Shown: piece by piece, positions 25,345 through 36,720 of the stretch
How positions within the stretch are numbered: position 1 is the first letter of the stretch
Layout of the letters: every line of letters begins with the position of its first letter
Source: Mesorhizobium sp. GbtcB19
GTDB taxonomy: Bacteria > Pseudomonadota > Alphaproteobacteria > Rhizobiales > Rhizobiaceae
Assembly (NCBI RefSeq): GCF_019091085.1
Contig: NZ_JAGXJY010000008.1
Span: forward strand, 203,256-267,255
Direction of reading: 5' to 3'
Length of the DNA: 64,000 nucleotides
The notes under the pieces: model-generated
Database searches by the model: none
Told to the model about the DNA's origin: nothing
The model's input: the letters and a program-made list of their open reading frames with translations, nothing else
Position numbers and translations under genes: made by a program

Positions 25345-25798
25345 TATGGTGGCAACGACACTCGAGGCGGTCGACATCATGGGGCTGATGAAGCTCCTGC
25401 CGCACCGCTATCCGTTCCTGCTGATCGATCGCATAGTCGACATCGACGGCGACGAGTCCGCGGTCGGCATCAAGAATGTGACCATCAACGAGCCGCATTT
25501 CCAGGGCCATTTTCCCCAGCAGCCGGTCATGCCCGGCGTGCTCATCATCGAGGCCATGGCTCAGACCGCTGGCGCGATCTGCATTCGCAGCCTCAACACG
25601 GAAAAGCCGTCGCTGGTTTATTTCATGACCATCGACAACGCGAAATTCCGCAGACCGGTGGTTCCGGGCGATCAGCTCAAGATCCACGTCAAGAAGATCA
25701 AGAAGCGCGGCAACCTGTTGAAATTCGCCTGCGAGGCGATGGTTGATGGCGCGAAAGCCGCCGAAGCCGAGGTTTCGGCCATGATGATTACCGACTGA
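25337..25798 (+). CDS. fabZ: 3-hydroxyacyl-ACP dehydratase FabZ
   Basis: A 153-residue hot-dog-fold dehydratase of fatty acid elongation. The N-terminal MGLMKLLPHRYPFLLID and the catalytic segment NEPHFQGHFPQQPVMPGVLI followed by IEAMAQ contain the active His and Glu. It starts inside the 3' end of lpxD (8-base overlap). Its position within the lipid A genes balances use of 3-hydroxyacyl-ACP between the two pathways. Confidence 0.95.
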   Translation: MADMVATTLEAVDIMGLMKLLPHRYPFLLIDRIVDIDGDESAVGIKNVTINEPHFQGHFPQQPVMPGVLIIEAMAQTAGAICIRSLNTEKPSLVYFMTIDNAKFRRPVVPGDQLKIHVKKIKKRGNLLKFACEAMVDGAKAAEAEVSAMMITD

Positions 25799-25807
25799 CG
25801 ATTTGAA

Positions 25808-26650
25808 ATGCTCATGAAACTCGCGACATCCATCCATCCTTCCTCGGTCGTCGAAGAAGGAGCCCGGCTCGGCGAAGGCGTCCGTATCGGACCCTTCTGC
25901 CATGTCAGCGCCGATGCAATCATTGGCGACCGCGTCGAGCTGGTCAGCCATGTGTCGGTGATGGGCGCAACGACCATCGGGGCCGGGACGAAGGTCTATC
26001 CGATGGCGACGCTCGGCGCGCCACCGCAGAACACCAAGCACAAGGGCGGCCGCACCACTTTGGTCATCGGCGCGAATTGCACCATTCGCGAAGGCGTCAC
26101 CATGCATGTCGGCACCGATACCAGCCGTGGCGAGACGACTGTCGGCGACAACGGCAACTTCCTTGCCTATGCCCACATCGCCCATGATTGCGTCGTCGGC
26201 AAGAACGCTACCTTCGCCAATGGCGCGACGCTCGGCGGACACTGCGAGATCGGCGACAACGTCTATATCGGCGGCCTGAGCGCCGTTCACCAATTCGTGC
26301 GCGTCGGCGACAACGCCTTTCTTGGCGGCTGCTCGGCTTTTGTCGGGGATGTCATTCCCTATGCCATTGCCGTCGGCAACCGGGCCAGCCTGCGCGGTTT
26401 GAACATCATCGGGCTCAAGCGCTCCGGCCTGCCGCGTTCCGAAATCTACCTGCTGCGCAAGGCTTACAGGGCGATCTTCGATCGTTCCCGCACGGTCGGC
26501 GAGAATGTGGAACTCGCCAAGGCCGAATTCGCCGGTTCGCCGACGGCCATGAAGATCATCGATTTCATCACCAGTCGCGGCAAGCGGCATTTCGCCGTCC
26601 CATCGCTCAAGGGTGGCGACGACGATGACAATGGCGATGACGAGGGCTGA
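25808..26650 (+). CDS. lpxA: Acyl-ACP--UDP-N-acetylglucosamine O-acyltransferase
   Basis: A 280-residue enzyme for the first step of lipid A synthesis. It is a hexapeptide-repeat beta-helix (about 8-190) with the catalytic His in YAHIAHDCVVGKNATFANG, then a helical C-terminal domain. The C-terminal end GGDDDDNGDDEG is unusually acidic and coincides with the region that also encodes the start of lpxI. ATG 25808 was used; ATG 25814 is also possible. Confidence 0.95.
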   Translation: MLMKLATSIHPSSVVEEGARLGEGVRIGPFCHVSADAIIGDRVELVSHVSVMGATTIGAGTKVYPMATLGAPPQNTKHKGGRTTLVIGANCTIREGVTMHVGTDTSRGETTVGDNGNFLAYAHIAHDCVVGKNATFANGATLGGHCEIGDNVYIGGLSAVHQFVRVGDNAFLGGCSAFVGDVIPYAIAVGNRASLRGLNIIGLKRSGLPRSEIYLLRKAYRAIFDRSRTVGENVELAKAEFAGSPTAMKIIDFITSRGKRHFAVPSLKGGDDDDNGDDEG

Positions 26651-27543
26651 GTCCGCGACGCCGGGGCTTTCACTCGCGCCGGGCGCAAAAGTCGGCATCG
26701 TTGCCGGTGGCGGAAGCCTGCCCGTCGAAGTCGCCGACGGCCTGGTAAAGCATGGCTTTGTGCCCTTCATCATCATTGCCGAGGGTGAGGTCGACCGCGA
26801 GGCGGACTTCGCAGTCTACGACCGGGAAAAACTCGCTCTCGAAGATATCGGGCTGCTGCTTCCCCTGCTGAAGCGCCGGGGCATCACGCATCTGGTCCTG
26901 GCCGGCGAGATCAAGCGCAGGCCGCGGCTGAGCAAGATAAAGCCGACATTTGGTCTGCTGGCGATAATTCCCTTGGTGGTCAGAGCCTTGCGGCGCGGCG
27001 ACGATGGCTTGCTGAAGGTGTTGACCCGCGGCCTCGAAACACGTGGAATCAAGGTCGTCGGCGCGCATGAAGTCGTGCCGGAACTGACGGCCAGCGAAGG
27101 CGTGTTGACGGCGACCGAGCCAAACCAGTCGGATTGGCGCGACATTGAGGCGGCGCGCAAGGCGGCCAACGCCATCGGCGCGCTCGATATCGGCCAGGCG
27201 GCGATTGCGATCGGAGGTCGGGCCGTCGCGCTGGAAGGCATAGAGGGTACCGCCGGGCTGCTCGACAGAACGCGCGAATTGCGCGGCCATGGTAGGCTGG
27301 CCGGCAAGGCGCGCGGCGTGCTGGTCAAATGCGCCAAGCCGGGCCAGGAATTGCGGGCCGACTTGCCCTCAATCGGCCCGCAGACGGTCGAAGCGGCCCA
27401 CGCGGCGGGGCTTGCCGGCATAGCCGTCGAGGCCGGACGCTCGCTCATCCTGGAAGGGCCGGTCACGCTGGCGCGCGCCAACGCGCTTGGCCTGTTCATC
27501 GTCGGCCTACCCGCAATGGAGCAGGGCAATGGGGAGCCGGCTA

Positions 27544-27554
<11 letters not shown>
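26625..27554 (+). CDS. lpxI: UDP-2,3-diacylglucosamine diphosphatase LpxI
   Basis: A 309-residue member of the LpxI (DUF1009) family, which replaces LpxH in alphaproteobacteria and hydrolyses UDP-2,3-diacylglucosamine to lipid X. Motifs include VGIVAGGGSLPVEVADG at the N-terminus, KRRGITHLVLAGEIKRRP and the C-terminal LARANALGLFIVGL. Three in-frame ATGs (26625, 26631, 26637) and a GTG at 26613 lie within the end of lpxA, so the exact start is uncertain; all overlap lpxA. It overlaps lpxB by 11 bases. Confidence 0.93.
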
Positions 27555-28767
<1,213 letters not shown>

Positions 28768-28777
28768 TCACTATTCC

Positions 28778-30106
<1,329 letters not shown>

Positions 30107-30287
30107 TCTCAAACTCCTTTTGTATCCTCATGCCGGCAAGGCAATTCCTGCAAACGGCACGTCGAAGTCACCGGAATGCGCGAACTCGCCACCGCATTTT
30201 AGGAGGTGCGTGCCAGATTGGGCCAAGGCCTAATGTTGCACTGCGAAACGCACCTTTCAATGCCAATCTTTTTGGGCCAGTTCGCTC

Positions 30288-31712
30288 CTAATCGATTTGA
30301 TCTCCAATCCGCGCCAGGCTCTCCTGGCGACCCAGCACGGCAAGCACGTCGAACACGCCGGGCGAGGTGCTGCGGCCGGTCAGCGCGGCGCGCAGCGGTT
30401 GGGCCACGGCGCCGAGCTTGTGCCCGCCGGCCTGCGCGAACTCGCGGATCGAAGCCTCCGCCGAGGCGGCGTTCCACTCGCCCTGGACGGAGGACAATGC
30501 GCCATGCGCGCCGCGCAAAATCGCGCGCGCATCCGCGCTGAGCAGGCCCGCCGCCTTCTCGTCGAGCGGCAATGGCCGCTCGGCGAACAGGAACGCCGCG
30601 CCGTCGACCAGCTCGACCAGGGTCTTTGCCCGCTCCTTGAGGCCGGGCATGGCGGCGAGCAGTTGCGCCTTGCGCCTGTCGTCGAGCTTCGCGCCAAGCG
30701 CCGGGCCGCCTTCGAGATAGGGCAGGGTGGCGACGAAGATGTCGAACAGCGCCTGGTCATCCATCTTGCGCATATGGACGCCGTTCAGCGCCTCGAGCTT
30801 GGCGAAATCGAAGCGGGCCGCGCCCTTGTTGACGTCGCCGATGTCGAACCAGGCGACCATGTCAGTGATCGACATCACCTCGTCGTCGCCATGGCTCCAA
30901 CCGAGCCGCGCCAGATAGTTGAGCAGCGCCTCCGGCAGATAGCCCATGGCGCGATAGGCCTCGACGCCGAGCGCGCCATGCCGCTTCGACAGCTTGGCGC
31001 CGTCGGCGCCGTGGATCAGCGGGATGTGCGACATCGACGGCACGTCCCAACCCATGGCGTTGTAGATCACCGTCTGGCGCGCGGCATTGGTCAGGTGGTC
31101 GTCGCCGCGGATGATGTGGGTGACGCCCATATCGTGGTCGTCGACGACGACGGCATGCATATAGGTCGGGTTGCCGTCCGAGCGCAGGATGATGAAGTCG
31201 TCGAGATCCTTGTTCGGGAAGCGCACCTCGCCCTGCACGCGGTCCTGCACGACCGTCTCGCCCTCGGTCGGCGCCTTGATGCGGATCGCGCCCTTGACGC
31301 CTGCCGGAGCCTCGGAGGGATCGCGGTCGCGCCACTGGCCGTTGTAACGCGGCGGCAGGCCCTTGGCGCGGGCTGCCTCGCGCATGGCATCGAGTTCCGC
31401 TGGCGTCTCGTAAGCGTAGTAGGCCTTACCCAGGCGCACGAGCTCCTCGGCCACCTCGCGATGACGCGGAGCGCGCTCGAACTGCGATACGGCATCTCCA
31501 TCCCAGGAGAGGCCGAGCCAGGTCAGCCCGTCGAGAATGGCGGCCGTGGCGGCTTCGGTGGAGCGCTCGCGATCGGTATCCTCGATGCGCAGCAGCATGG
31601 TGCCGCTTGTGTGCTTGGCATAGAGCCAGTTGAACAACGCCGTGCGCGCCCCGCCGATATGCAGGTAGCCGGTGGGCGAGGGGGCAAAACGGGTGACGAC
31701 CTTGTCGGACAT
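30288..31712 (-). CDS. gltX: Glutamate--tRNA ligase
   Basis: A 474-residue class I aminoacyl-tRNA synthetase. The HIGH-type signature is in APSPTGYLHIGGARTALFNW near residue 10 and the KMSKS-type loop reads KLSKRHG near residue 245. The C-terminal anticodon-binding domain is complete. Start MSDKVV at 31712 is preferred to a long upstream open frame. Many alphaproteobacteria carry two GltX paralogues; which one this is cannot be told here. It diverges from comEC, whose start is 102 bases away. Confidence 0.96.
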   Translation of the reverse strand: MSDKVVTRFAPSPTGYLHIGGARTALFNWLYAKHTSGTMLLRIEDTDRERSTEAATAAILDGLTWLGLSWDGDAVSQFERAPRHREVAEELVRLGKAYYAYETPAELDAMREAARAKGLPPRYNGQWRDRDPSEAPAGVKGAIRIKAPTEGETVVQDRVQGEVRFPNKDLDDFIILRSDGNPTYMHAVVVDDHDMGVTHIIRGDDHLTNAARQTVIYNAMGWDVPSMSHIPLIHGADGAKLSKRHGALGVEAYRAMGYLPEALLNYLARLGWSHGDDEVMSITDMVAWFDIGDVNKGAARFDFAKLEALNGVHMRKMDDQALFDIFVATLPYLEGGPALGAKLDDRRKAQLLAAMPGLKERAKTLVELVDGAAFLFAERPLPLDEKAAGLLSADARAILRGAHGALSSVQGEWNAASAEASIREFAQAGGHKLGAVAQPLRAALTGRSTSPGVFDVLAVLGRQESLARIGDQID

Positions 31713-31814
31713 GAAACTCTCGGAAAGCACTAAGAAGAAGACCCGATAGCGCGGACTTCCGCGCGTTCGGCGTTCATGTACCATAGGGGGTCTGGGGCGC
31801 AAGGGGCAGACCCG

Positions 31815-34283
31815 ATGGCTGGACGTGGCCGGGGCGCGGAAGAGGGCGAGGGAACGATAGCTGGCGTCAGCGAACGCCTGATGTTTGCCCATGCCGAGCC
31901 CACCGAGGAAGCGCCGTTTACGCTTCCAGAACTCCGCCCACCAGCCGAGCTTCCGCAGCCCGATGGCCGTGCGCTACAGCCAGCCCCGCCTACAACCATC
32001 GTCGACCGGATCCGCAAACAGCTCGGCCGCGTTTCGCTTCCTGCGCTGCGCCGGAGCGTTGCGGTCGCCGCTGCCACCGAGCTCGACCGTGGCATCGGCT
32101 TCCTTTTGGTGCCGGTCTTCCTGGCCGCCGGCGTCATCTATTACTTCTCGCTGAGCACCGAGCCCGATCTCTACAGGCCGCTCGCGGCGGTGGCTCTGAT
32201 GGCTGTCTGCGCGGCGGTCTCGCGTTCCTGGCAGAGAACGCATCTTGTCTTCATGGCGACGCTTTTCTGCGCGCTCGGCTTTCTCGCGGCCAAGGTCGAG
32301 ACCTGGCGGATGGCGACGCCGATGCTGGGCTCCGAAATCCAGACCCGGCTGACCGGCCGCCTCGTCACCGCTGAGGCGATGGCCAATGGTCGTGTGCGGC
32401 TGACCATAGATCTCATCTCCACGGAACATCCGACTCTGCGTTATGCGCCGGACCGCGTCAGGGTTTCGGCGCGCAGAATTCCGCCCGGCATGACGGCCGG
32501 GTCGATGCTGACCGGCTATGTCAAGCTGCTGCCGCCGACCGGCCCGGTTCGGCCGGACAGCTACGACTTTTCCTTCGACAGCTATTTTGCCGGCATCGGC
32601 GGCAGCGGCTTTTTCCTGGGCGACCCGAAGCTGATTGCTCCGTCTTCGACGGCGCCGACGGGAGCGCCCTTCGGCGCGCGCATCGCATCGGCCGTGGAAA
32701 ACGCGCGCGAAGGCATCGCCGACCACATCAGGACCACCATCGGCGGTTCCGAAGGCGAGATCGCGGCGGCGCTGATCGTCGGCGTGCGCGCCGGCATTCC
32801 GGAAGAGATCAACGAGTCGATGCGGCGCACCGGCATCTATCACATCATCTCGATCTCCGGCCTGCACATGGCGCTGGTCGCCGGCACGATCATGGTCCTG
32901 CTGCGCGGCGCCTTTGCGCTGTTTCCGGATTTCTCGTCGCGCCGGCCGGTGAAGAAATATGCCGCGGCGATCGCGCTGGCCTCGATCGCCGCCTACCTCG
33001 TCATTTCCGGCATCGTGGTGGCGGCCGAGCGGAGCTTCATCATGCTCGCCGTGATGCTGGTCGCCGTGCTCTTCGACCGCGCGGCGCTGACGATGCGCAA
33101 CCTGGCGATCTCGGCTATCGCCGTCATCCTCGTCTCGCCGCACGAAGTCGTCGGCCCGAGCTTCCAGATGTCGTTCGCGGCCACCGCCGCCTTGGTCGGC
33201 GCCTATGCCGGCTTTGCCGACTATCGCGCCGGCAAAGCGACCACGCCGCCGGCAAAGCGCTCGTTCCTCGGCTTCTTGTCGCGAAAACTGGCGGTCGGCG
33301 TGGGTGGCGCCGCCGTAACCTCGCTCATCGCGGGCAGCGCTACATTGCTGTTTGCGATCTGGCACTTCCAGCGCGTGTCGCCGCTCAGCCTGCTGGCCAA
33401 TCTGGCGGTGATGCCGATCGTCTCGCTGATCGTCATGCCGTTCGCCGTGTTGAGCGCGCTGGCCATGCCGTTCGGCTTCGACGGCCCGTTCCTCTATGTG
33501 ATGGGCAAGGGCCTGACGGCGATGATCGCCATCTCGGCGTGGATTTCCGAGCGTTCGCCGGTCGATGCCGTGGGGCTGATCTCGATCCAGTCGGTGCTGC
33601 TGGCGACAATCGCGCTGGTCATTGCGACCATGGCCACCACCTGGCTCAGATTGGCAGCCGTGCCGTTCGCTCTCGCGGCGCTGCTCGCCATTCCGCACGT
33701 GCGTACGCCGGATGTACTGATCTCGGAGGACGCCCATCTGGTAGCGATGCCGATCGGCGGCGGCGAGCTTGCCATCAATCGCGAACGCTCCAACGAGTTC
33801 ACCACCGACAATTGGAAGCGGGCGCTGAAGGCCGAGGACATCGTGCCGCCCGAGATGTTCGCCAAGGACGCCCTCGATATCGCAGATCCCGTCGACCTGC
33901 CGCCCGGATCGCCCTTCTACTGCACCGGCGACCTCTGCATCGGCCGGCACCCTTCCGGCGCGATCGTCGCGCTCGCCGAAAACCGCGAGAGCGCCCGGCC
34001 GGCCTGCGGCTTTGCCGACCTCATCGTCATCAACGACGCCACGGCCTACAATCCCTGCCGAGATGCGCGCGTGCTTGTGGTCACCAAGCGCCAGTTGGCG
34101 CGTGACGGCAGTGCCGCCGTCTTCTTCGACACACAATCGGCGACCGCGCGCGCAGCCATCCAATATGCTGTCGAAAAGCCGTACCGGCCTTGGCACGAGC
34201 AGCGCAAATACACTCGAGAGGCGAGGGGGCTGCCGCCTTATGAAAAGCCTGAGAGAGCCAAGTCCTCTCAGTCGTCTCAGTAG
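31815..34283 (+). CDS. comEC: ComEC/Rec2 family competence protein
   Basis: An 822-residue inner-membrane protein with an N-terminal DUF4131 region (about 95-250) and a competence domain of many membrane helices (about 290-620), including GIYHIISISGLHMALVAG. ComEC forms the channel for single-stranded DNA uptake in competent bacteria. The C-terminal soluble part (about 630-822) lies where other ComEC proteins have a metallo-beta-lactamase domain, but no H-x-H-x-D-H motif is visible. The start is uncertain (31776 or 31815). The 3' end overlaps lexA by 7 bases, tail to tail. Confidence 0.88.
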   Translation: MAGRGRGAEEGEGTIAGVSERLMFAHAEPTEEAPFTLPELRPPAELPQPDGRALQPAPPTTIVDRIRKQLGRVSLPALRRSVAVAAATELDRGIGFLLVPVFLAAGVIYYFSLSTEPDLYRPLAAVALMAVCAAVSRSWQRTHLVFMATLFCALGFLAAKVETWRMATPMLGSEIQTRLTGRLVTAEAMANGRVRLTIDLISTEHPTLRYAPDRVRVSARRIPPGMTAGSMLTGYVKLLPPTGPVRPDSYDFSFDSYFAGIGGSGFFLGDPKLIAPSSTAPTGAPFGARIASAVENAREGIADHIRTTIGGSEGEIAAALIVGVRAGIPEEINESMRRTGIYHIISISGLHMALVAGTIMVLLRGAFALFPDFSSRRPVKKYAAAIALASIAAYLVISGIVVAAERSFIMLAVMLVAVLFDRAALTMRNLAISAIAVILVSPHEVVGPSFQMSFAATAALVGAYAGFADYRAGKATTPPAKRSFLGFLSRKLAVGVGGAAVTSLIAGSATLLFAIWHFQRVSPLSLLANLAVMPIVSLIVMPFAVLSALAMPFGFDGPFLYVMGKGLTAMIAISAWISERSPVDAVGLISIQSVLLATIALVIATMATTWLRLAAVPFALAALLAIPHVRTPDVLISEDAHLVAMPIGGGELAINRERSNEFTTDNWKRALKAEDIVPPEMFAKDALDIADPVDLPPGSPFYCTGDLCIGRHPSGAIVALAENRESARPACGFADLIVINDATAYNPCRDARVLVVTKRQLARDGSAAVFFDTQSATARAAIQYAVEKPYRPWHEQRKYTREARGLPPYEKPERAKSSQSSQ

Positions 34284-35011
34284 CGGCGGATGAGCCCGAC
34301 GAGCTTGCCTTGCACCTTGACTCGATCCGGTCCGAAGATGCGGGTCTCGTAGGCCGGGTTGGCGGCCTCCAGCGCGATCGAGGCGCCCTTGCGGCGGAAG
34401 CGCTTGAGCGTCGCTTCCTCATCGTCGACCAGCGCCACCACGATCTCGCCCGGGCTTGCGGTGTTGGCGTTGCGGATGATGACGGTGTCGCCGTCGAAGA
34501 TACCGGCCTCGATCATCGAGTCGCCCTTGACCTCCAGCGCATAATGCTCGCCGCCCATGATCATATCCGGCGGCACCGAGATCGAATGCGTCTGGTGCTG
34601 GATGGCGTCGATCGGCACACCGGCGGCGATGCGGCCCATCACCGGAATGGATACGGCCGAGACAGCGTCGTCATCATTGCTGGGCGTCGGCGTGCGCGAG
34701 AGCGCCGCCGGCTTGACCTGGCGACCGAGATTGCCCTGGCCGCCCTGGATGACGCTCGGCGAGAACTTCTTCGCGGCATTCAGGCCAGGCGCAATCGAGT
34801 CAGGCAGCCGCAGGACTTCCAATGCGCGCGCCCGGTTGGGCAGCCGGCGAATGAAGCCGCGTTCTTCCAGAGCCGTGATCAGCCGATGGATGCCGGATTT
34901 CGAGGCAAGGTCGAGCGCCTCCTTCATCTCGTCGAAGGATGGAGGAATCCCGCTCTCCTTGAGGCGTTCATGAATGAACATCAGGAGTTCATGTTGTTTG
35001 CGCGTCAGCAT
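34277..35011 (-). CDS. lexA: LexA repressor
   Basis: A 244-residue SOS repressor. The N-terminal winged helix (about 1-65) precedes a linker and the S24 peptidase domain. Self-cleavage occurs between Ala130 and Gly131 in GRIAAGVPID; the catalytic Ser165 (KGDSM) and Lys203 (EATLKRF) are in place. The linker is longer than in Escherichia coli, typical for the class. An SOS box lies 63 bases upstream, so the gene is autoregulated. Confidence 0.96.
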   Translation of the reverse strand: MLTRKQHELLMFIHERLKESGIPPSFDEMKEALDLASKSGIHRLITALEERGFIRRLPNRARALEVLRLPDSIAPGLNAAKKFSPSVIQGGQGNLGRQVKPAALSRTPTPSNDDDAVSAVSIPVMGRIAAGVPIDAIQHQTHSISVPPDMIMGGEHYALEVKGDSMIEAGIFDGDTVIIRNANTASPGEIVVALVDDEEATLKRFRRKGASIALEAANPAYETRIFGPDRVKVQGKLVGLIRRY

Positions 35012-35463
35012 TGGCGGCCCCCATGGGTTCTGAAACCAGAATCAGAAAAACAAACCCAGAACAAACACTATCTGTTCCAGTTGTGTTCCGCAACCGTTTA
35101 AAGTTTAATGAATTTCTTAAGGTCGCCGAAACAATGTTGCGCCCGATAACGCTCCGGCCGCCATCCGCTGGGTGGTGTCATTGATTCTGCTCGAATTTGC
35201 AGTCCTGCTTAAGCTGAAATGAGAGCCGACGCCATCACGAAGGGGTGGGGTGGCACCACGTCGCTCGTTCCATGAGCGTGCCGCACCGTGAACGAAACGA
35301 ACCCAAAATGCCAACATTGGCGATGATTCCGATCCTCGGTCTTTGCCGTCTATGGACCAGCTAACACAGGACAGAAGGTTCTTGCCGTGTCGTGGACGGT
35401 GGTGAGACAACCGCCCTCGGCTGGCCGTGAGCGGCACCGGGTCGAAATGGAGGCGGTAGCAGA
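35012..35463. other. lexA-kynU divergent intergenic region
   Basis: A 452-base non-coding stretch holding the lexA promoter and SOS box (35074-35088) and the presumed kynU promoter. An open frame at 35117-35437 on the minus strand has Arg/Ser-rich, unconserved-looking sequence and was not accepted. A GGAGG at 35450-35454 is the likely kynU ribosome site. Confidence 0.6.
35074..35088 (-). promoter_or_regulatory. SOS box (LexA operator) of lexA
   Basis: GTTC (35074-35077), seven bases, GTTC (35085-35088). This is the direct-repeat GTTC-N7-GTTC operator recognised by alphaproteobacterial LexA, unlike the palindromic enterobacterial box. It lies 63 bases upstream of the lexA start codon. Confidence 0.88.
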
Positions 35464-36711
35464 ATGAGGGGAATTCCTGATCTCGTTGAAGTCGAGGCGA
35501 TGGACGCCGCGGATCCGCTGCGCGCTCTGCGCGATCGCTTCGTTCTTCCGGAAGGCGTGATTTACCTCGACGGCAATTCGCTGGGCGCTGCTTCGGTCAA
35601 TGTCTTCAACGAGATCGAGAAGTCAGCGAAGCAGGAATGGGCGCAGGATCTGATCCGTGCCTGGAACACCGCCGGCTGGTTCGACATGCCGGTCAAGCTG
35701 GGCGACCGGCTCGGGCGTCTGGTCGGCGCCGCGCCCGGGCAGACCGTGGTGTGCGATACGACCTCGATCAACATCTACAAGGTCCTGCATGCGGCGCTAG
35801 CGATGCGGCCAGAACGGTCGGTGATCGTTGCCGAGGGCGACAGCTTTCCGACCGACCTCTACATGGCGGAAGGGGTGGCCTCGACGCGGCCCGGCACGGT
35901 GCTGCGGCTCGAAGGCGTCGATGCGCCGACGATCGAGAAGCTGATCGACGACCGTGTCGCAGTCATCCTGGTCAACCACGTCAACTACAAGTCCGGCCGG
36001 CTGCGCGACATGGCGGCGCTGACGCGCAAGGCCCATGACGCCGGGGCGCTGATCGTCTGGGACCTCTGCCACACGGCCGGCGCCTTGTCGGTGGATCTCG
36101 ACGGCTCGAATGCCGATTTCGCCATCGGCTGCACGTACAAATATCTCAATGGCGGGCCGGGCGCGCCGGCCTTCATCTATGCCGCGACCCGCCACCATGG
36201 CGACATTCGCCAGCCGCTCAGCGGCTGGTGGGGCCATGCCAGGCCGTTCGCGTTCGAGCAGGGTTATGCCGCCGGCTCAGGCATCCGGCGGTTCCTGTGC
36301 GGAACGCAGCCGGTGCTGTCGATGCGGGCGCTGAAAGGTTCGCTGGATCTCTGGGCCGAAGTCGACATGACGGCGGTGCGCGAGAAGAGCGTCGCGTTGA
36401 CGGATCTGTTCATCCGGCTTGTCGAAGCCAGATGCGGCGCGTTCGGCCTCGAATTGGAAAGCCCGCGCAACGGCGCCGAACGCGGCAGCCAGGTGTCGTT
36501 CGCGCATCCGCATGGCTACCAGGTGATGCGCGCCTTGATCGAGCGCGGCGTGATCGGCGATTTCCGCGCGCCTTCGACCGTTCGTTTCGGCTTCACGCCG
36601 CTCTATGTCGGCTACCGGGATGTCTGGGACGCCGTCGAGGTGCTGGAAGACATCCTGCGCACCGGGGCCTGGCAGGATGCCCGCTATGCGGTAAAGGAGG
36701 CCGTCACCTGA
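35464..36711 (+). CDS. kynU: Kynureninase
   Basis: A 415-residue PLP enzyme that cleaves L-kynurenine to anthranilate and L-alanine. Key blocks are YLDGNSLGAA near residue 38, VNHVNYKSGRLRDM, the DLCHTAGALSVDL block and the PLP-lysine region CTYKYLNGGPGAPAFIY. GGAGG precedes the ATG at 35464; an ATG at 35500 is also possible. It is flanked by a 2-aminobenzoate-CoA ligase and a formamidase gene, together giving N-formylkynurenine to anthraniloyl-CoA. Confidence 0.95.
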   Translation: MRGIPDLVEVEAMDAADPLRALRDRFVLPEGVIYLDGNSLGAASVNVFNEIEKSAKQEWAQDLIRAWNTAGWFDMPVKLGDRLGRLVGAAPGQTVVCDTTSINIYKVLHAALAMRPERSVIVAEGDSFPTDLYMAEGVASTRPGTVLRLEGVDAPTIEKLIDDRVAVILVNHVNYKSGRLRDMAALTRKAHDAGALIVWDLCHTAGALSVDLDGSNADFAIGCTYKYLNGGPGAPAFIYAATRHHGDIRQPLSGWWGHARPFAFEQGYAAGSGIRRFLCGTQPVLSMRALKGSLDLWAEVDMTAVREKSVALTDLFIRLVEARCGAFGLELESPRNGAERGSQVSFAHPHGYQVMRALIERGVIGDFRAPSTVRFGFTPLYVGYRDVWDAVEVLEDILRTGAWQDARYAVKEAVT

Positions 36712-36720
36712 AGCGGGCGC

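Noticed and set aside
30204..30255. AGGTGCGT / ACGCACCT inverted repeat in the gltX-gltA gap
   Set aside because: Eight-base arms separated by 36 bases can easily arise by chance in G+C-rich DNA; no supporting context.
35117..35437. 106-codon minus-strand open frame between lexA and kynU
   Set aside because: No family resemblance, Arg/Ser-rich, no ribosome site; region is better explained as promoters.
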